Shown: piece by piece, positions 33,251-41,498 of the stretch
Layout of the letters: each line of letters opens with the position of its first letter
How positions within the stretch are numbered: position 1 is the stretch's first letter
NCBI GenBank assembly: GCA_964522015.1
Contig: CAZFST010000033.1
Location: 1-41,585, forward strand
Length of the DNA: 41,585 nucleotides
From: QQWI01 sp964522015
Lineage (GTDB): Bacteria; Bacillota; Clostridia; Peptostreptococcales; Acidaminobacteraceae
Reading direction: 5' to 3'
The notes under the pieces: generated by a model
What the model saw: only the letters and a program-made list of their open reading frames with translations
What the model was told of the DNA's origin: nothing
Databases searched by the model: none
Translations under genes and position numbers: made by a program

Positions 33251-33877
33251 CTACGCATTTTTCATAATGATACTTTCAAGTACCTTAGCCACATCTTTAC
33301 AATGGTCTACGCAACTTGAAAGGGTCTCGTAGATTTCTTTATACTGTATTAAGATGATGGGCTCATTTTGATGTTCGATAAATAAGCGTTTAATCGTTTG
33401 TCTTTTAAGAACATCGCAGATGGCTTTGTATTCCCGTACTTTAACAATGGGATCATTCATACCAGCGAAATTCTTTTCTGAAAGGGCCAAGACGCAATTG
33501 TTGATTTCGTTGCAGCATTTGTAAACGTATTCCGAGATTTGACGCATTTCATCAGTTGTTTTGTCAATGTTATACATTTCGAATCTTGACGCACTGACTT
33601 CCATCCAATGGACGATATCGTACATATGGTCTGCAAGATAAAGCATATCTTCACGTTCGATTGGCGTGATTAGGGATTTATTCAGTTCTCGGCTAAATTC
33701 AATCATTTCACTATAGCTTTTTTCTTCAAAACTTTTAATGGTGGCATAATACTGATACAGATGATCTTTTTCCAGAATTCTGAAATCAAAGAAATACTCA
33801 GCTGAAGTACATACTGTTTGGGACATATTTAAAAGTATTTTAAATAGGTCATCTTTCACTCTTGATTTGAATAACAC
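33251..33877 (-). CDS. DUF47 (PhoU-like) Pit accessory protein
   Basis: The 208-residue all-helical protein belongs to the DUF47/PhoU-like group that is nearly always encoded just before a PiT transporter. Long amphipathic helices such as MEVSASRFEMYNIDKTTDEM and acidic metal-ligand-like residues are visible. It is thought to control Pit activity. AGGAGG lies about eight bases before the ATG. It is first in a two-gene operon with pit. Confidence 0.9.
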   Translation of the reverse strand: MLFKSRVKDDLFKILLNMSQTVCTSAEYFFDFRILEKDHLYQYYATIKSFEEKSYSEMIEFSRELNKSLITPIEREDMLYLADHMYDIVHWMEVSASRFEMYNIDKTTDEMRQISEYVYKCCNEINNCVLALSEKNFAGMNDPIVKVREYKAICDVLKRQTIKRLFIEHQNEPIILIQYKEIYETLSSCVDHCKDVAKVLESIIMKNA

Positions 33878-33927
33878 GTTAAATCCTCCTAATAGATCGT
33901 TTGGGCGTTTTTTGAGACATTAACTAT

Positions 33928-34039
33928 GGTTTGAGTGTCAAAAGTAAGTTTCGCAATAAACATATACAGTGCAGCTTGCTTACGTAACCGCAGTATATTG
34001 TATATGTTTGCTCAACTAAATACTTTTGACACCCAAACC
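33928..34039. repeat. 112-bp nested inverted repeat in the DUF47-pit leader
   Basis: Outer 19-bp arms (33928-33946, 34021-34039) differ at one base; inner 11-bp arms AAACATATACA (33958-33968) and its complement (33999-34009) are perfect. If the Pho-box promoter is correct, it lies within the mRNA leader of the pit operon. It could also be a small MITE-like element. Confidence 0.75.
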
Positions 34040-34085
34040 AACAATAGAACTTTAAACCATAATGGCGTTACAAACTAAACTTTTG

Positions 34086-34150
34086 AATATACGCTACTTA
34101 TATTAACACAGACTTAACAATTAGTGGCGGCACTTAACACAATCTTAACA
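34086..34150 (-). promoter_or_regulatory. Candidate Pho box and promoter of the DUF47-pit operon
   Basis: Four perfect TTAACA repeats on the plus strand at 34103, 34114, 34134 and 34145 form two pairs with an 11-bp period, the pattern of PhoP boxes in Firmicutes. TATATT (34091-34086, minus strand) lies 11 bp beyond the nearest repeat, as in PhoP-activated promoters. Induction under phosphate starvation is predicted. Confidence 0.6.
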
Positions 34151-34174
34151 ATGGAAAATCAACCAAGTACAAAA

Positions 34175-34367
34175 AGAAGTGTCAGGCAAAATCGCCTGAC
34201 ACTTCTGCCTTTTGCTATTGGAAACAAACGTATCAGGGAAAGCACCTGATACGCTTGCCTTTTGCCTAGTAAGAACAGAAGTGTCGGGCAACATCGCCCG
34301 ACACTCCTGCTTTTTGTATTTACAAATATAATTGTCAGGCAAAATACACCTGACAATTATATTTGTA
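34175..34367. repeat. Array of four hairpins with ~51-bp period
   Basis: Hairpins: 34175-34206 (13-bp stem AGAAGTGTCAGGC), 34225-34257 (CGTATCAGG core), 34276-34309 (AGTGTCGGGC core) and 34321-34367 (perfect 19-bp stem). Centres are about 34190, 34241, 34292 and 34344. Linkers share TGCCTTTTGC-like sequence. Stem sequences differ but stay paired. With the items above, this accounts for the 500-base gap between DUF47 and htpG. Confidence 0.9.
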
Positions 34368-34376
34368 CTTATTGAA

Positions 34377-36473
34377 TTATATCATCTTTTCCATAATGGT
34401 TTGTGAACGCTTGATAAAGGCGCTCATTTGCTCTGGAGACAAGGGCTTGTGACCAAGCACTGCAAGGTCATAGAGCTGCTGGGCTACCAGTTCTGTTGTT
34501 TCGTTTGGATCAAACATGTGCTCCAGTGTGTATTTAACCAAAGTGTTGTTTTTATTTAGCACTAAAGTTTCTTCAGTAGGGAAGTTCATGCCGCCCATAC
34601 CAGCCATACCACCCATGCTGTACATTTTCATCATATCCTGCATACGGCGGCTGCTTTCAGAAAGCACGATCATACCGGCAACATCTTGAGATTTTAAGGC
34701 TTTAAGTTCAATCTTAACCCCGTCGATACCCAATGCTTTTTTGAAGAGGCCAGTCAAGGTCTCAATCACAGACTTTTGTGCTTCTTCGTCAAGATTCTCT
34801 TCTTTTTCAGTTAAAAGATCGGAAACATCAGCATCAACTCGCTTGAAGTTCACGCCTTCGTTCTTAGACTCGATAAAACTGATAAATGGTTGGTCGATGC
34901 GCTCCGGCAATTGGAGCGCCTGGATCCCGTGATCCGTCAAGAGATTGACATATTGAGCTTGCTGTACTGGGTCAGTGACATAGTAAACATCATTCTCAAA
35001 CTTATCCTTCATCAATTCACGGTATTCAGCCAGTGTTACATTAGCGCCATCAGTTGACTTGTAAAGAATGCTGTCCTTAACTTTGTCGTAGAATTTGTCG
35101 TCTTTCAGGGCGCCAAACTTGACAAAAGGATTGATGTCAGTCCAGAATTTCTCGTAGTTTTCACGCTCAGTTTTGAAGAGGCCATTGAGCTTGTCGCCGA
35201 CTTTTTTAGCGATGTAGTCAGAAATTTTCTTAGTGAAGCCGTCGTTTTGAAGGAAGCTTCTTGAGACATTAAGCGGCAAATCTGGGCAATCGATGACGCC
35301 TTTTAAAAGGAGTAAGAACTCTGGAATGACTTCTTTAATATTGTCAGCCACGTAAACTTGTGAGTTGTAAAGCTTGATTTGACCTTCCATGCTCTCAAAT
35401 TCAGTATTTACTTTTGGGAAATACAAAATACCCTTGAGGTTAAAAGGATAGTCCATATTGAGGTGAATCCAAAATAGTGGCTCTTTGAAGTCGTTGAAAG
35501 TCTTGCGGTAGAACTCTTTGTACTGCTCATCGGTCACATCAGAAGGTTTCTCAGTGTATAGAGGCTTAACGTCATTGATTGGTTTTGGACCCTTAGGTAC
35601 TTTAGGGGCTTTTGGTGTCTTAGGAGTTTTTGAAGCCTTAGATACTTGGCCAGCATTTGGCACTTTGATACCATCAGCATCAACTTCCGCCACATCATCA
35701 AGACCTTCAACATTTTCAATGTGAGTATCATCCAGCTCGTCGACTTCTTCTAATTCAGCCGTTTCATCAAGATCAAAGTTTTCAAGGTCTAGGTCAGCAT
35801 CCATGTCTTCATCGTCTTCAAATGACTCAGCTTCCACTTTACCCACTTCTTCGAAGAAAATAGGGTAAGGCATAAAACCGCAGTATTTTTCAAGGGTATT
35901 TTTAACTTTGTAAGCATTTCTGAAATCCTTGCCGTCTTCACCAAGGTGCATGGTAATGGTGGTACCTCGGGTTGTGCGGGTACCTTCTGAGATTTCAAAC
36001 TCAATGCCCCCGTCGCAAGTCCAAAATGCAGGCTCTGCGCCATCTTGGTAAGATAATGTATCAATGGTAACCGTTGAAGACACCATAAATGACGAGTAAA
36101 AACCAAGACCGAAATGACCGATGATTTGATCTTTGTCACCCTTGTCTTTGAATTTTTCAACAAACTCTTCAGCACCAGAGAAGGCGATTTGGTTAATGTA
36201 TTTTTCGATTTCTTCTGCTGTCATACCGATACCATTATCTGAAATCGTAATGGTGCCAGCGGCATCGTCATAAGCGACAGTGATTTTAAAATCAGCATCC
36301 CCTTTAAGGTCAGCTTCGTTGACGGCTGCAAGACGTTTTACTTTTGTAATCGCATCGCTAGCATTAGAAACCAGTTCTCGAATAAAAATATCATGGTCAG
36401 AATATAACCATTTCTTGATGATAGGGAAAATATTCTCACTATGGATGGATAAATTGCCTTTTAATTGGGACAT
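34377..36473 (-). CDS. htpG: Chaperone HtpG (Hsp90) with a long acidic linker
   Basis: The 698-residue ATP-dependent chaperone is about 70 residues longer than usual for HtpG. The N-terminal GHKL domain (1-210) has NASDAITK, DNGIGMT and GHFGLGFYSSFMV. Residues about 210-300 are an unusual linker: first very rich in Asp/Glu, then a basic Lys-Thr-Pro segment (SKTPKTPKAPKVPKGPKP). The middle domain resumes at TDEQYKEFYRKTFNDF and contains the catalytic-loop Arg in NVSRSFLQND. The C-terminal dimerisation domain is complete. AGAAAGGAAG precedes the ATG. Promoter and CIRCE lie upstream. Confidence 0.95.
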   Translation of the reverse strand: MSQLKGNLSIHSENIFPIIKKWLYSDHDIFIRELVSNASDAITKVKRLAAVNEADLKGDADFKITVAYDDAAGTITISDNGIGMTAEEIEKYINQIAFSGAEEFVEKFKDKGDKDQIIGHFGLGFYSSFMVSSTVTIDTLSYQDGAEPAFWTCDGGIEFEISEGTRTTRGTTITMHLGEDGKDFRNAYKVKNTLEKYCGFMPYPIFFEEVGKVEAESFEDDEDMDADLDLENFDLDETAELEEVDELDDTHIENVEGLDDVAEVDADGIKVPNAGQVSKASKTPKTPKAPKVPKGPKPINDVKPLYTEKPSDVTDEQYKEFYRKTFNDFKEPLFWIHLNMDYPFNLKGILYFPKVNTEFESMEGQIKLYNSQVYVADNIKEVIPEFLLLLKGVIDCPDLPLNVSRSFLQNDGFTKKISDYIAKKVGDKLNGLFKTERENYEKFWTDINPFVKFGALKDDKFYDKVKDSILYKSTDGANVTLAEYRELMKDKFENDVYYVTDPVQQAQYVNLLTDHGIQALQLPERIDQPFISFIESKNEGVNFKRVDADVSDLLTEKEENLDEEAQKSVIETLTGLFKKALGIDGVKIELKALKSQDVAGMIVLSESSRRMQDMMKMYSMGGMAGMGGMNFPTEETLVLNKNNTLVKYTLEHMFDPNETTELVAQQLYDLAVLGHKPLSPEQMSAFIKRSQTIMEKMI

Positions 36474-36551
36474 ATTAATCTTCCTTTCTAAATACGTATT
36501 TGGTTGAGTTCACCAACCCAGAAGTTACCTCTGTGATGGCCTTCTTTCATT

Positions 36552-36580
36552 AGTCTAGCCAAGTGCATGAAATTTGTCAA
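36552..36580 (-). promoter_or_regulatory. htpG promoter
   Basis: On the minus strand TTGACA (36580-36575), 17-bp spacer, TAGACT (36557-36552). Confidence 0.75.
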
Positions 36581-36585
36581 GACTT

Positions 36586-36612
36586 TTAGCACTCAAAGAT
36601 ATAGAGTGCTAA
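36586..36612. promoter_or_regulatory. CIRCE element (HrcA operator)
   Basis: TTAGCACTC-N9-GAGTGCTAA is a perfect match to the consensus. It lies five bases upstream of the htpG -35 and about 70 bases upstream of the amidase promoter. Confidence 0.95.
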
Positions 36613-36683
36613 CAATTTTTTTGAGACCACTGGCATAGATGATTCATCACCTTTACCTCACCCAACTAATAGAATGGTGTCAC

Positions 36684-36730
36684 TTGTTTAATCCTCTGCT
36701 TATGATATAATCAATCGGGGTATATACCCC
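36684..36730 (+). promoter_or_regulatory. Amidase promoter with palindrome at the start site
   Basis: TTGTTT (36684-36689), 16-bp spacer and TATAAT (36706-36711). The perfect palindrome GGGGTATATACCCC (36717-36730) covers the expected +1 and could be an operator or 5' hairpin. Confidence 0.65.
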
Positions 36731-36762
36731 AAGAATTCGAGAAAATCACCAGCGAGGTACTT

Positions 36763-38331
36763 ATGACAGATCATCCAGAGTCTCATCATCAGAAGTGGTT
36801 AATGCGGCAAGTTGAGTTGCAAAACAAGCCACTCAAATCATCTTGTTACAAATCTTTGGATCAAAGTATTCTGGATAAAGCTAACAGCCTTGGTCTCGAA
36901 ACGTATTTGGAACTCAACAATCTATTGGAATGGCCAACATTGGAGGGTATTCAATCACTCTATCAATCAGGTCGCACCACGCCATACGATCTCATTCGTT
37001 ATACCATTATGCGCATTGGCATTTATAATCAGAAGCTCAATGCGGTCAGTCAGTTGTCGCCAACTGTTATAGAGGAAGCCAAAGCCCTTGGCCCATGGGA
37101 CCCAAGCAAACCATTATGGGGAGTCCCAGTCCTTTTAAAAGATAATATTGCAACCGGTCTAGATATGCCAAATACAGCAGGGGCACATGCTCTACTCCAT
37201 GCCACTACTAAAAGACCAGCTCATTTGGTATCTTTATTAAAAGAAGCAGGGGCCTTAATTATAGGTAAGGCCAACTTAAGTGAATGGGCAAATTTCATGA
37301 CCTTAGATTCTTCCAACGGTTTTAGCGCACTGGGGGGACAAACCAGAAATCCCTATGGCCCATACGATGTTGGTGGTTCTAGCGCTGGATCTTGTGTGGC
37401 AGTAGCCGCAGGATTTACAGCTATTGCCGTGGGTACTGAAACCGCAGGGTCCTTGGTTTACCCAGCTAGCCAAAATAACGTGGTCACCATTAAGCCGACA
37501 GTTGGCTTAATCAGTCGGGATTTGATTGTGCCCATATCCGATACACAAGATACCGCAGGACCAATCGCCTCCTCCGTCAAAGATGCAGCACAGCTTTTGC
37601 AAGTTCTCAGTGGCCCTTGTCAGTGGGATGCTAAAACCATTTCAGCACCTGAGCCCCAAGACTACTTAGCTGCTTGTCACAAAAGTCCTGAAGGACTCAA
37701 AATTGGTATTCTCTCAAACGCAAAAATTCTTGCTGATTATCGCCAGGGAGATGAAGATCTTATTAATGAAGTGATTCAAATACTTCAGCGACAAAACATG
37801 ATTGTGACACCGGTATTTGTGGATGATAAAGCTTGTGATACCAATATGTACGAAGTCCTATTATACGAATTCTACCGGGATGTTAATGGTTACTTAGCCC
37901 ACCCAGATACCAACACGGTTTTAGCCCTAGAAGATATCATCGCCTACAATCAAAAGGACCTTGTCAATCGTGCTCCTTATGGGCAAGCATTACTAGAAAA
38001 AAGCACCACCGAACGTGCTAAAGAAAAAGCCTATAAAGATTTAGTCACAGACAATGTTCTCAGAGCATCTGCTGCCATCTATGCTGCTCTACAAGAAGTG
38101 GATGTGATCATGACCATCAGCAATTATGGCACTATCTTATATGCCACTGCCGGCTATCCTGCTTTGACAGTACCTGCAGGTTTTAGACCATCTGGGGAGC
38201 CAGTGGGTATCACTTTCTTTGGAGGGGCATATCAAGAAGCACTGCTTCTGAGTGTGGCCCAGGCCTTTGAGTCTGCTAAAGCTAATGAATCCGCCACCAC
38301 CCGAAGTTGCCATCCAACCCTTTCAATTTAA
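36763..38331 (+). CDS. Amidase signature family hydrolase
   Basis: The 522-residue protein has the Ser-cisSer-Lys triad: K126 in PVLLKDN, S206 in GGSSAGS and nucleophile S230 in GTETAGS. It is like stand-alone amidases that resemble GatA. No gatB or gatC neighbours are present, and the N-terminal 60 residues and the C-terminus differ from GatA, so it is probably not the tRNA amidotransferase subunit. There is no signal peptide, so it acts in the cytoplasm on an unknown amide. AGCGAGGTACTT precedes the ATG. Confidence 0.88.
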   Translation: MTDHPESHHQKWLMRQVELQNKPLKSSCYKSLDQSILDKANSLGLETYLELNNLLEWPTLEGIQSLYQSGRTTPYDLIRYTIMRIGIYNQKLNAVSQLSPTVIEEAKALGPWDPSKPLWGVPVLLKDNIATGLDMPNTAGAHALLHATTKRPAHLVSLLKEAGALIIGKANLSEWANFMTLDSSNGFSALGGQTRNPYGPYDVGGSSAGSCVAVAAGFTAIAVGTETAGSLVYPASQNNVVTIKPTVGLISRDLIVPISDTQDTAGPIASSVKDAAQLLQVLSGPCQWDAKTISAPEPQDYLAACHKSPEGLKIGILSNAKILADYRQGDEDLINEVIQILQRQNMIVTPVFVDDKACDTNMYEVLLYEFYRDVNGYLAHPDTNTVLALEDIIAYNQKDLVNRAPYGQALLEKSTTERAKEKAYKDLVTDNVLRASAAIYAALQEVDVIMTISNYGTILYATAGYPALTVPAGFRPSGEPVGITFFGGAYQEALLLSVAQAFESAKANESATTRSCHPTLSI

Positions 38332-38444
38332 CCTAAATGCGAGACACCCTAAGCCTAAAAGGTTTGGAGTGTATCACCAAACAACTTGGCAACTCACAAA
38401 CCATCCATCGCACATCGGTGAATAACAAAAGGAAGCAGTCCCTT

Positions 38445-39095
38445 ATGAAAAAATTCTTAAGCTTAATCATCATCATTGCACTTGTTTTTGGTGCCTATTA
38501 TGTATTAAAAGTAGTCAGTTTTGATCCTTCAAACGATACCTATACACTTAGTACTGAGCTTTATCAACAAGTTAAAGCACAGAATCCTAACTACTTACCT
38601 CTGGATCAGGTATCACCTGACTTTCTAGAAATGCTAGTTTATATTGAAGATAAGCGTTTTTACAAGCACTTTGGCTTTGATGTGATCTCCATTGCCAAGG
38701 CTGTCAAACGGAATGTGGCAGCAAAGACCTTTGAGGCAGGGGGCAGCACTCTTTCACAGCAACTGGCCAAAAACCTGTTTTACAGCCGGGAAAAAACCCT
38801 TGAAAGAAAAGTTTACGAGCTCTGGACCGCCATAGAACTAGAAAGACTGTTTACTAAAGACCAAATTTTAGAGATGTATGTCAATGTCATTTATTATGGT
38901 TCTGATGCTTATGGCATTAGCAGTGCTTCTAAGGTTTATTTTAACAAAACCCCAGATGCGCTGACCATTGAAGAATCCGCCATGTTGGTGGGCATCATTC
39001 CAGCGCCTAGCCTATATAATCCCATTACAAATTCAGAGCTTGCTTCTGAGAGACAAGCACAGGTGTTAAAGACCTTTAAAAATCGTAAAAACTAA
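38445..39095 (+). CDS. mtgA: Monofunctional peptidoglycan glycosyltransferase (GT51)
   Basis: The 216-residue enzyme polymerises lipid II into glycan strands at the outer face of the membrane. One N-terminal transmembrane helix (residues 4-22) is followed by a GT51 domain with the catalytic Glu E68 in YIEDKRFYKHFGFD and the motifs GGSTLSQQLAKN, ERKVYELWTAIELE and YGISSASKVYF. There is no transpeptidase domain, unlike class A PBPs. The start at 38445 follows AAAAGGAAG and puts the helix at the N-terminus. It lies about 110 bases after the amidase gene. Confidence 0.9.
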   Translation: MKKFLSLIIIIALVFGAYYVLKVVSFDPSNDTYTLSTELYQQVKAQNPNYLPLDQVSPDFLEMLVYIEDKRFYKHFGFDVISIAKAVKRNVAAKTFEAGGSTLSQQLAKNLFYSREKTLERKVYELWTAIELERLFTKDQILEMYVNVIYYGSDAYGISSASKVYFNKTPDALTIEESAMLVGIIPAPSLYNPITNSELASERQAQVLKTFKNRKN

Positions 39096-39238
39096 ACACT
39101 GACAAAAACGCTGATTATCATGACTTATTGCTGATTTTTTATGGTAAATCAAAGGTGAAATTTAGCCTGCAGATTGGCGCCTTTTGAATTGAAAATATAA
39201 AAAAACAACGTTTTCTTAAGATTTTACGTAAATTTAAG

Positions 39239-39267
39239 TTGTTTCATTGGGCTCTGGCGCATATAAT
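39239..39267 (+). promoter_or_regulatory. typA promoter
   Basis: TTGTTT (39239-39244), 17-bp spacer, TATAAT (39262-39267). An imperfect AACAAC/GTTGTT dyad (39206-39243) lies upstream. Confidence 0.7.
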
Positions 39268-39341
39268 GGGTGCTGTGCATTCAAGCGGCCTTAATTTGGC
39301 CCTTTAATCGGGATTACCGATATATAGAAAGTGAGTTAACC

Positions 39342-41162
39342 ATGGAAAAGTCAAAAATTATTAACGTTGCCGTAATTGCCCACGTCGACGCGGGAAAATC
39401 TACATTAGTAGATGCCCTCTTGTCACAGTCAGGGGTTTTTCGTGCCAACGAAGCCGTTGTGGAATGTATCATGGATTCCAACGACCAAGAACGTGAGCGT
39501 GGCATAACAATCTATGCTAAAAACTGTGCGATTCGTCACGGAGACTATAAAATCAACATCGTAGATACCCCAGGCCATGCTGACTTCTCATCAGAAGTTG
39601 AGCGTATCATCAAAACAGTTGATACAGCCATCCTTTTGGTTGACTCAAGTGAAGGCCCAATGCCACAAACTCGTTTTGTTTTAAAGAAAGCTTTGGAGCA
39701 AGGTTTGCGTCCAATTCTGATGATCAACAAAATCGATAAGAAAGACCAACGGGCAGAGGCGGTTGTGGACATGACTTTTGACCTCTTTGCTGAGCTCAAT
39801 GCCACAGAAGAGCAACTTGATTTCCCTATCGTTTATGGTGTTGCAAGAGAAGGTATTGCAAAGCGTAATATGGAAGACGAAAGCACAAATCTGGATCCTT
39901 TATTCGAAGTGATTGTCGAACACGTTGAAGCCTACCCAGACTTAGACGATGAGCCCCTTCAAGTTCATATTTCATCACTTGGTTACGATGAATATATCGG
40001 TCGTTTGGGTATTGGCCGTGTTTACAAAGGCTGCTTAAAGCCAGGTCAACAAGTGGTTGTCTCTAAGCGTGACGGTGACCTTAAAAAATCTAAAATCGGT
40101 AAAGTATTTGTCAACGAAGGCCTTAAGCGGGTTGAAACTGACGCTGCGAGAAGCGGTGACATCGTGATTTTATCTGGTCTTCCAGATATCTCAATCGGTG
40201 AAACCATCGGTCTTGATGGCAAAATCGAGCCACTTCCACTAATCGACATTGAAGAACCAACACTTTCAATGAATTTTCTTGTAAATGATTCCCCATTTTG
40301 CGGACAAGTCGGCAAGTTCTTGACATCACGTCACTTGCGTGCTCGTCTTGAGCGTGAGCTTGAAACCAATGTAGGTCTTAAAATTGAAGAACTACCATCA
40401 ATGGAAGGCTTTAAAGTTTCTGGCCGTGGTGAGCTTCACTTGTCAGTTCTTCTTGAGAACATGAGACGTGAGAGCTACGAACTTGCAGTTTCTAAGCCAG
40501 AAGTTCTCTTAAAAGAGATCGACGGCGTGATTCACGAGCCATTTGAGCGTTGCATCATCGACGCACCAGACGAATACGCTGGTACGGTTATCGCTAGACT
40601 TAACCAAAGAAAAGGTATCATGGAAATGATGCATGCAGAAAACGGCTACACCCGTGTTGAATTTGTATTGCCAACCCGTGGTCTTCTTGGTTACAGATCT
40701 GACTTCATCAATGAAACCCGTGGCGAAGGCATTATGGTTCGTTCATTTGATAGCTTTAGACCCTATGCTGGTGATATTCCATCGCGCCTTAATGGTGTGT
40801 TGGTTTCCCAGGTTCAAGGGTCAACCATGGCTTATGCGCTCTTCAACCTTAGCGACCGTGCACAGATGTTTGTCGGCGCAGCAGTTGAGGTTTACGAGGG
40901 TATGATCATCGGCAAAAACTCAAGATCAGAAGATATGGTCGTTAACCCGACTAAAAATAAGAAATTGACGAACACACGTGCATCTGGTTCAGATGATGCC
41001 GTGAAGCTTGGCAATCCAAAAATATTCTCACTTGAAGAAGCACTTGAATTTATCGAGTCAGATGAGCTAGTTGAAATCACACCAACTCATATCCGCCTCA
41101 GAAAGAAACATTTGAACGAAAAAGATCGTATGCGTGCTAACAAAAAAGTAGAAAATGTTTAA
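39342..41162 (+). CDS. typA: Translational GTPase TypA/BipA
   Basis: This ribosome-binding GTPase acts in 50S assembly and in stress or cold adaptation. The 606-residue protein has G1 AHVDAGKST (13-21), the switch RERGITI, G3 DTPGHADF and G4 NKID. EF-G-like domains II, III and V follow, with the TypA-specific C-terminal domain (RGLLGYRSDF, then MVVNPTKNKKLTNTRAS). ATG 39342 is chosen because AAGTGAG lies before it and residue numbering then matches the family; an earlier in-frame start falls inside the leader right after the promoter. Confidence 0.96.
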   Translation: MEKSKIINVAVIAHVDAGKSTLVDALLSQSGVFRANEAVVECIMDSNDQERERGITIYAKNCAIRHGDYKINIVDTPGHADFSSEVERIIKTVDTAILLVDSSEGPMPQTRFVLKKALEQGLRPILMINKIDKKDQRAEAVVDMTFDLFAELNATEEQLDFPIVYGVAREGIAKRNMEDESTNLDPLFEVIVEHVEAYPDLDDEPLQVHISSLGYDEYIGRLGIGRVYKGCLKPGQQVVVSKRDGDLKKSKIGKVFVNEGLKRVETDAARSGDIVILSGLPDISIGETIGLDGKIEPLPLIDIEEPTLSMNFLVNDSPFCGQVGKFLTSRHLRARLERELETNVGLKIEELPSMEGFKVSGRGELHLSVLLENMRRESYELAVSKPEVLLKEIDGVIHEPFERCIIDAPDEYAGTVIARLNQRKGIMEMMHAENGYTRVEFVLPTRGLLGYRSDFINETRGEGIMVRSFDSFRPYAGDIPSRLNGVLVSQVQGSTMAYALFNLSDRAQMFVGAAVEVYEGMIIGKNSRSEDMVVNPTKNKKLTNTRASGSDDAVKLGNPKIFSLEEALEFIESDELVEITPTHIRLRKKHLNEKDRMRANKKVENV

Positions 41163-41165
41163 AGC

Positions 41166-41292
41166 ATAGGGCACATCTTATTAATTTATAAAAAAACAAA
41201 AGGCCTACCCTTCGACCTAGCATCGCTGTCGCGCTGCTCTTACGGTCTTCAGGATAGGCCTTTTGTTTTGTTGATTTGTTAGGATGTGCCTA
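41166..41292. repeat. Large stem-loop element, copy 1, after typA
   Basis: The inner stem AAAACAAAAGGCCTA pairs with TAGGCCTTTTGTTTT (41193-41269). A further outer repeat, GGCACATC-like (41168-41177) with GATGTGCC (41283-41290), extends the structure. The interior GACCTAGCA...ACGGTC is shared with copy 2. It probably terminates typA. Confidence 0.85.
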
Positions 41293-41334
41293 TGGGTTTA
41301 AATGCGGCGGGCTTAGACTAAGAGTAAAGGAAAA

Positions 41335-41405
41335 GGCATAAAAGCATAAAAGCATAAAATCATAAAAAGATAAAAAGATAAAAAGATAAAAGCGTAAAAA
41401 GCATA
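41335..41405 (+). repeat. A-rich microsatellite (GCATAAAA / GATAAAAA units)
   Basis: About eight units of 8-9 bp, GCATAAAA changing to GATAAAAA, lie between the two stem-loop copies. No gene is seen in 41163-41585. Confidence 0.8.
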
Positions 41406-41420
41406 TCAAAAAACCGAACC

Positions 41421-41498
41421 AAATAAAAAGGCCTATCCTTTGACCTAGCACCGCTGTCGCGCTGCTTTTACGGTCATCAGAATAGGCTTTTTTATTTT
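41421..41498. repeat. Large stem-loop element, copy 2
   Basis: AAAAAGGCCTAT (41425-41436) pairs with ATAGGCTTTTTT with one mismatch. The ~40-base interior is nearly identical to copy 1, differing at a few positions. Confidence 0.85.

Noticed and set aside
34175..34367. Four hairpins as a CRISPR array
   Set aside because: The stems differ from unit to unit and the intervals are not unique spacers of constant repeats; no cas genes are seen.
36763..38331. Amidase as GatA of the tRNA amidotransferase
   Set aside because: No gatB or gatC neighbour, and N- and C-terminal parts do not fit GatA; family membership alone is not enough.
39100..39140. Terminator after the GT51 gene
   Set aside because: GCTGAT repeats and a T run occur, but they are direct repeats and do not form a convincing stem.
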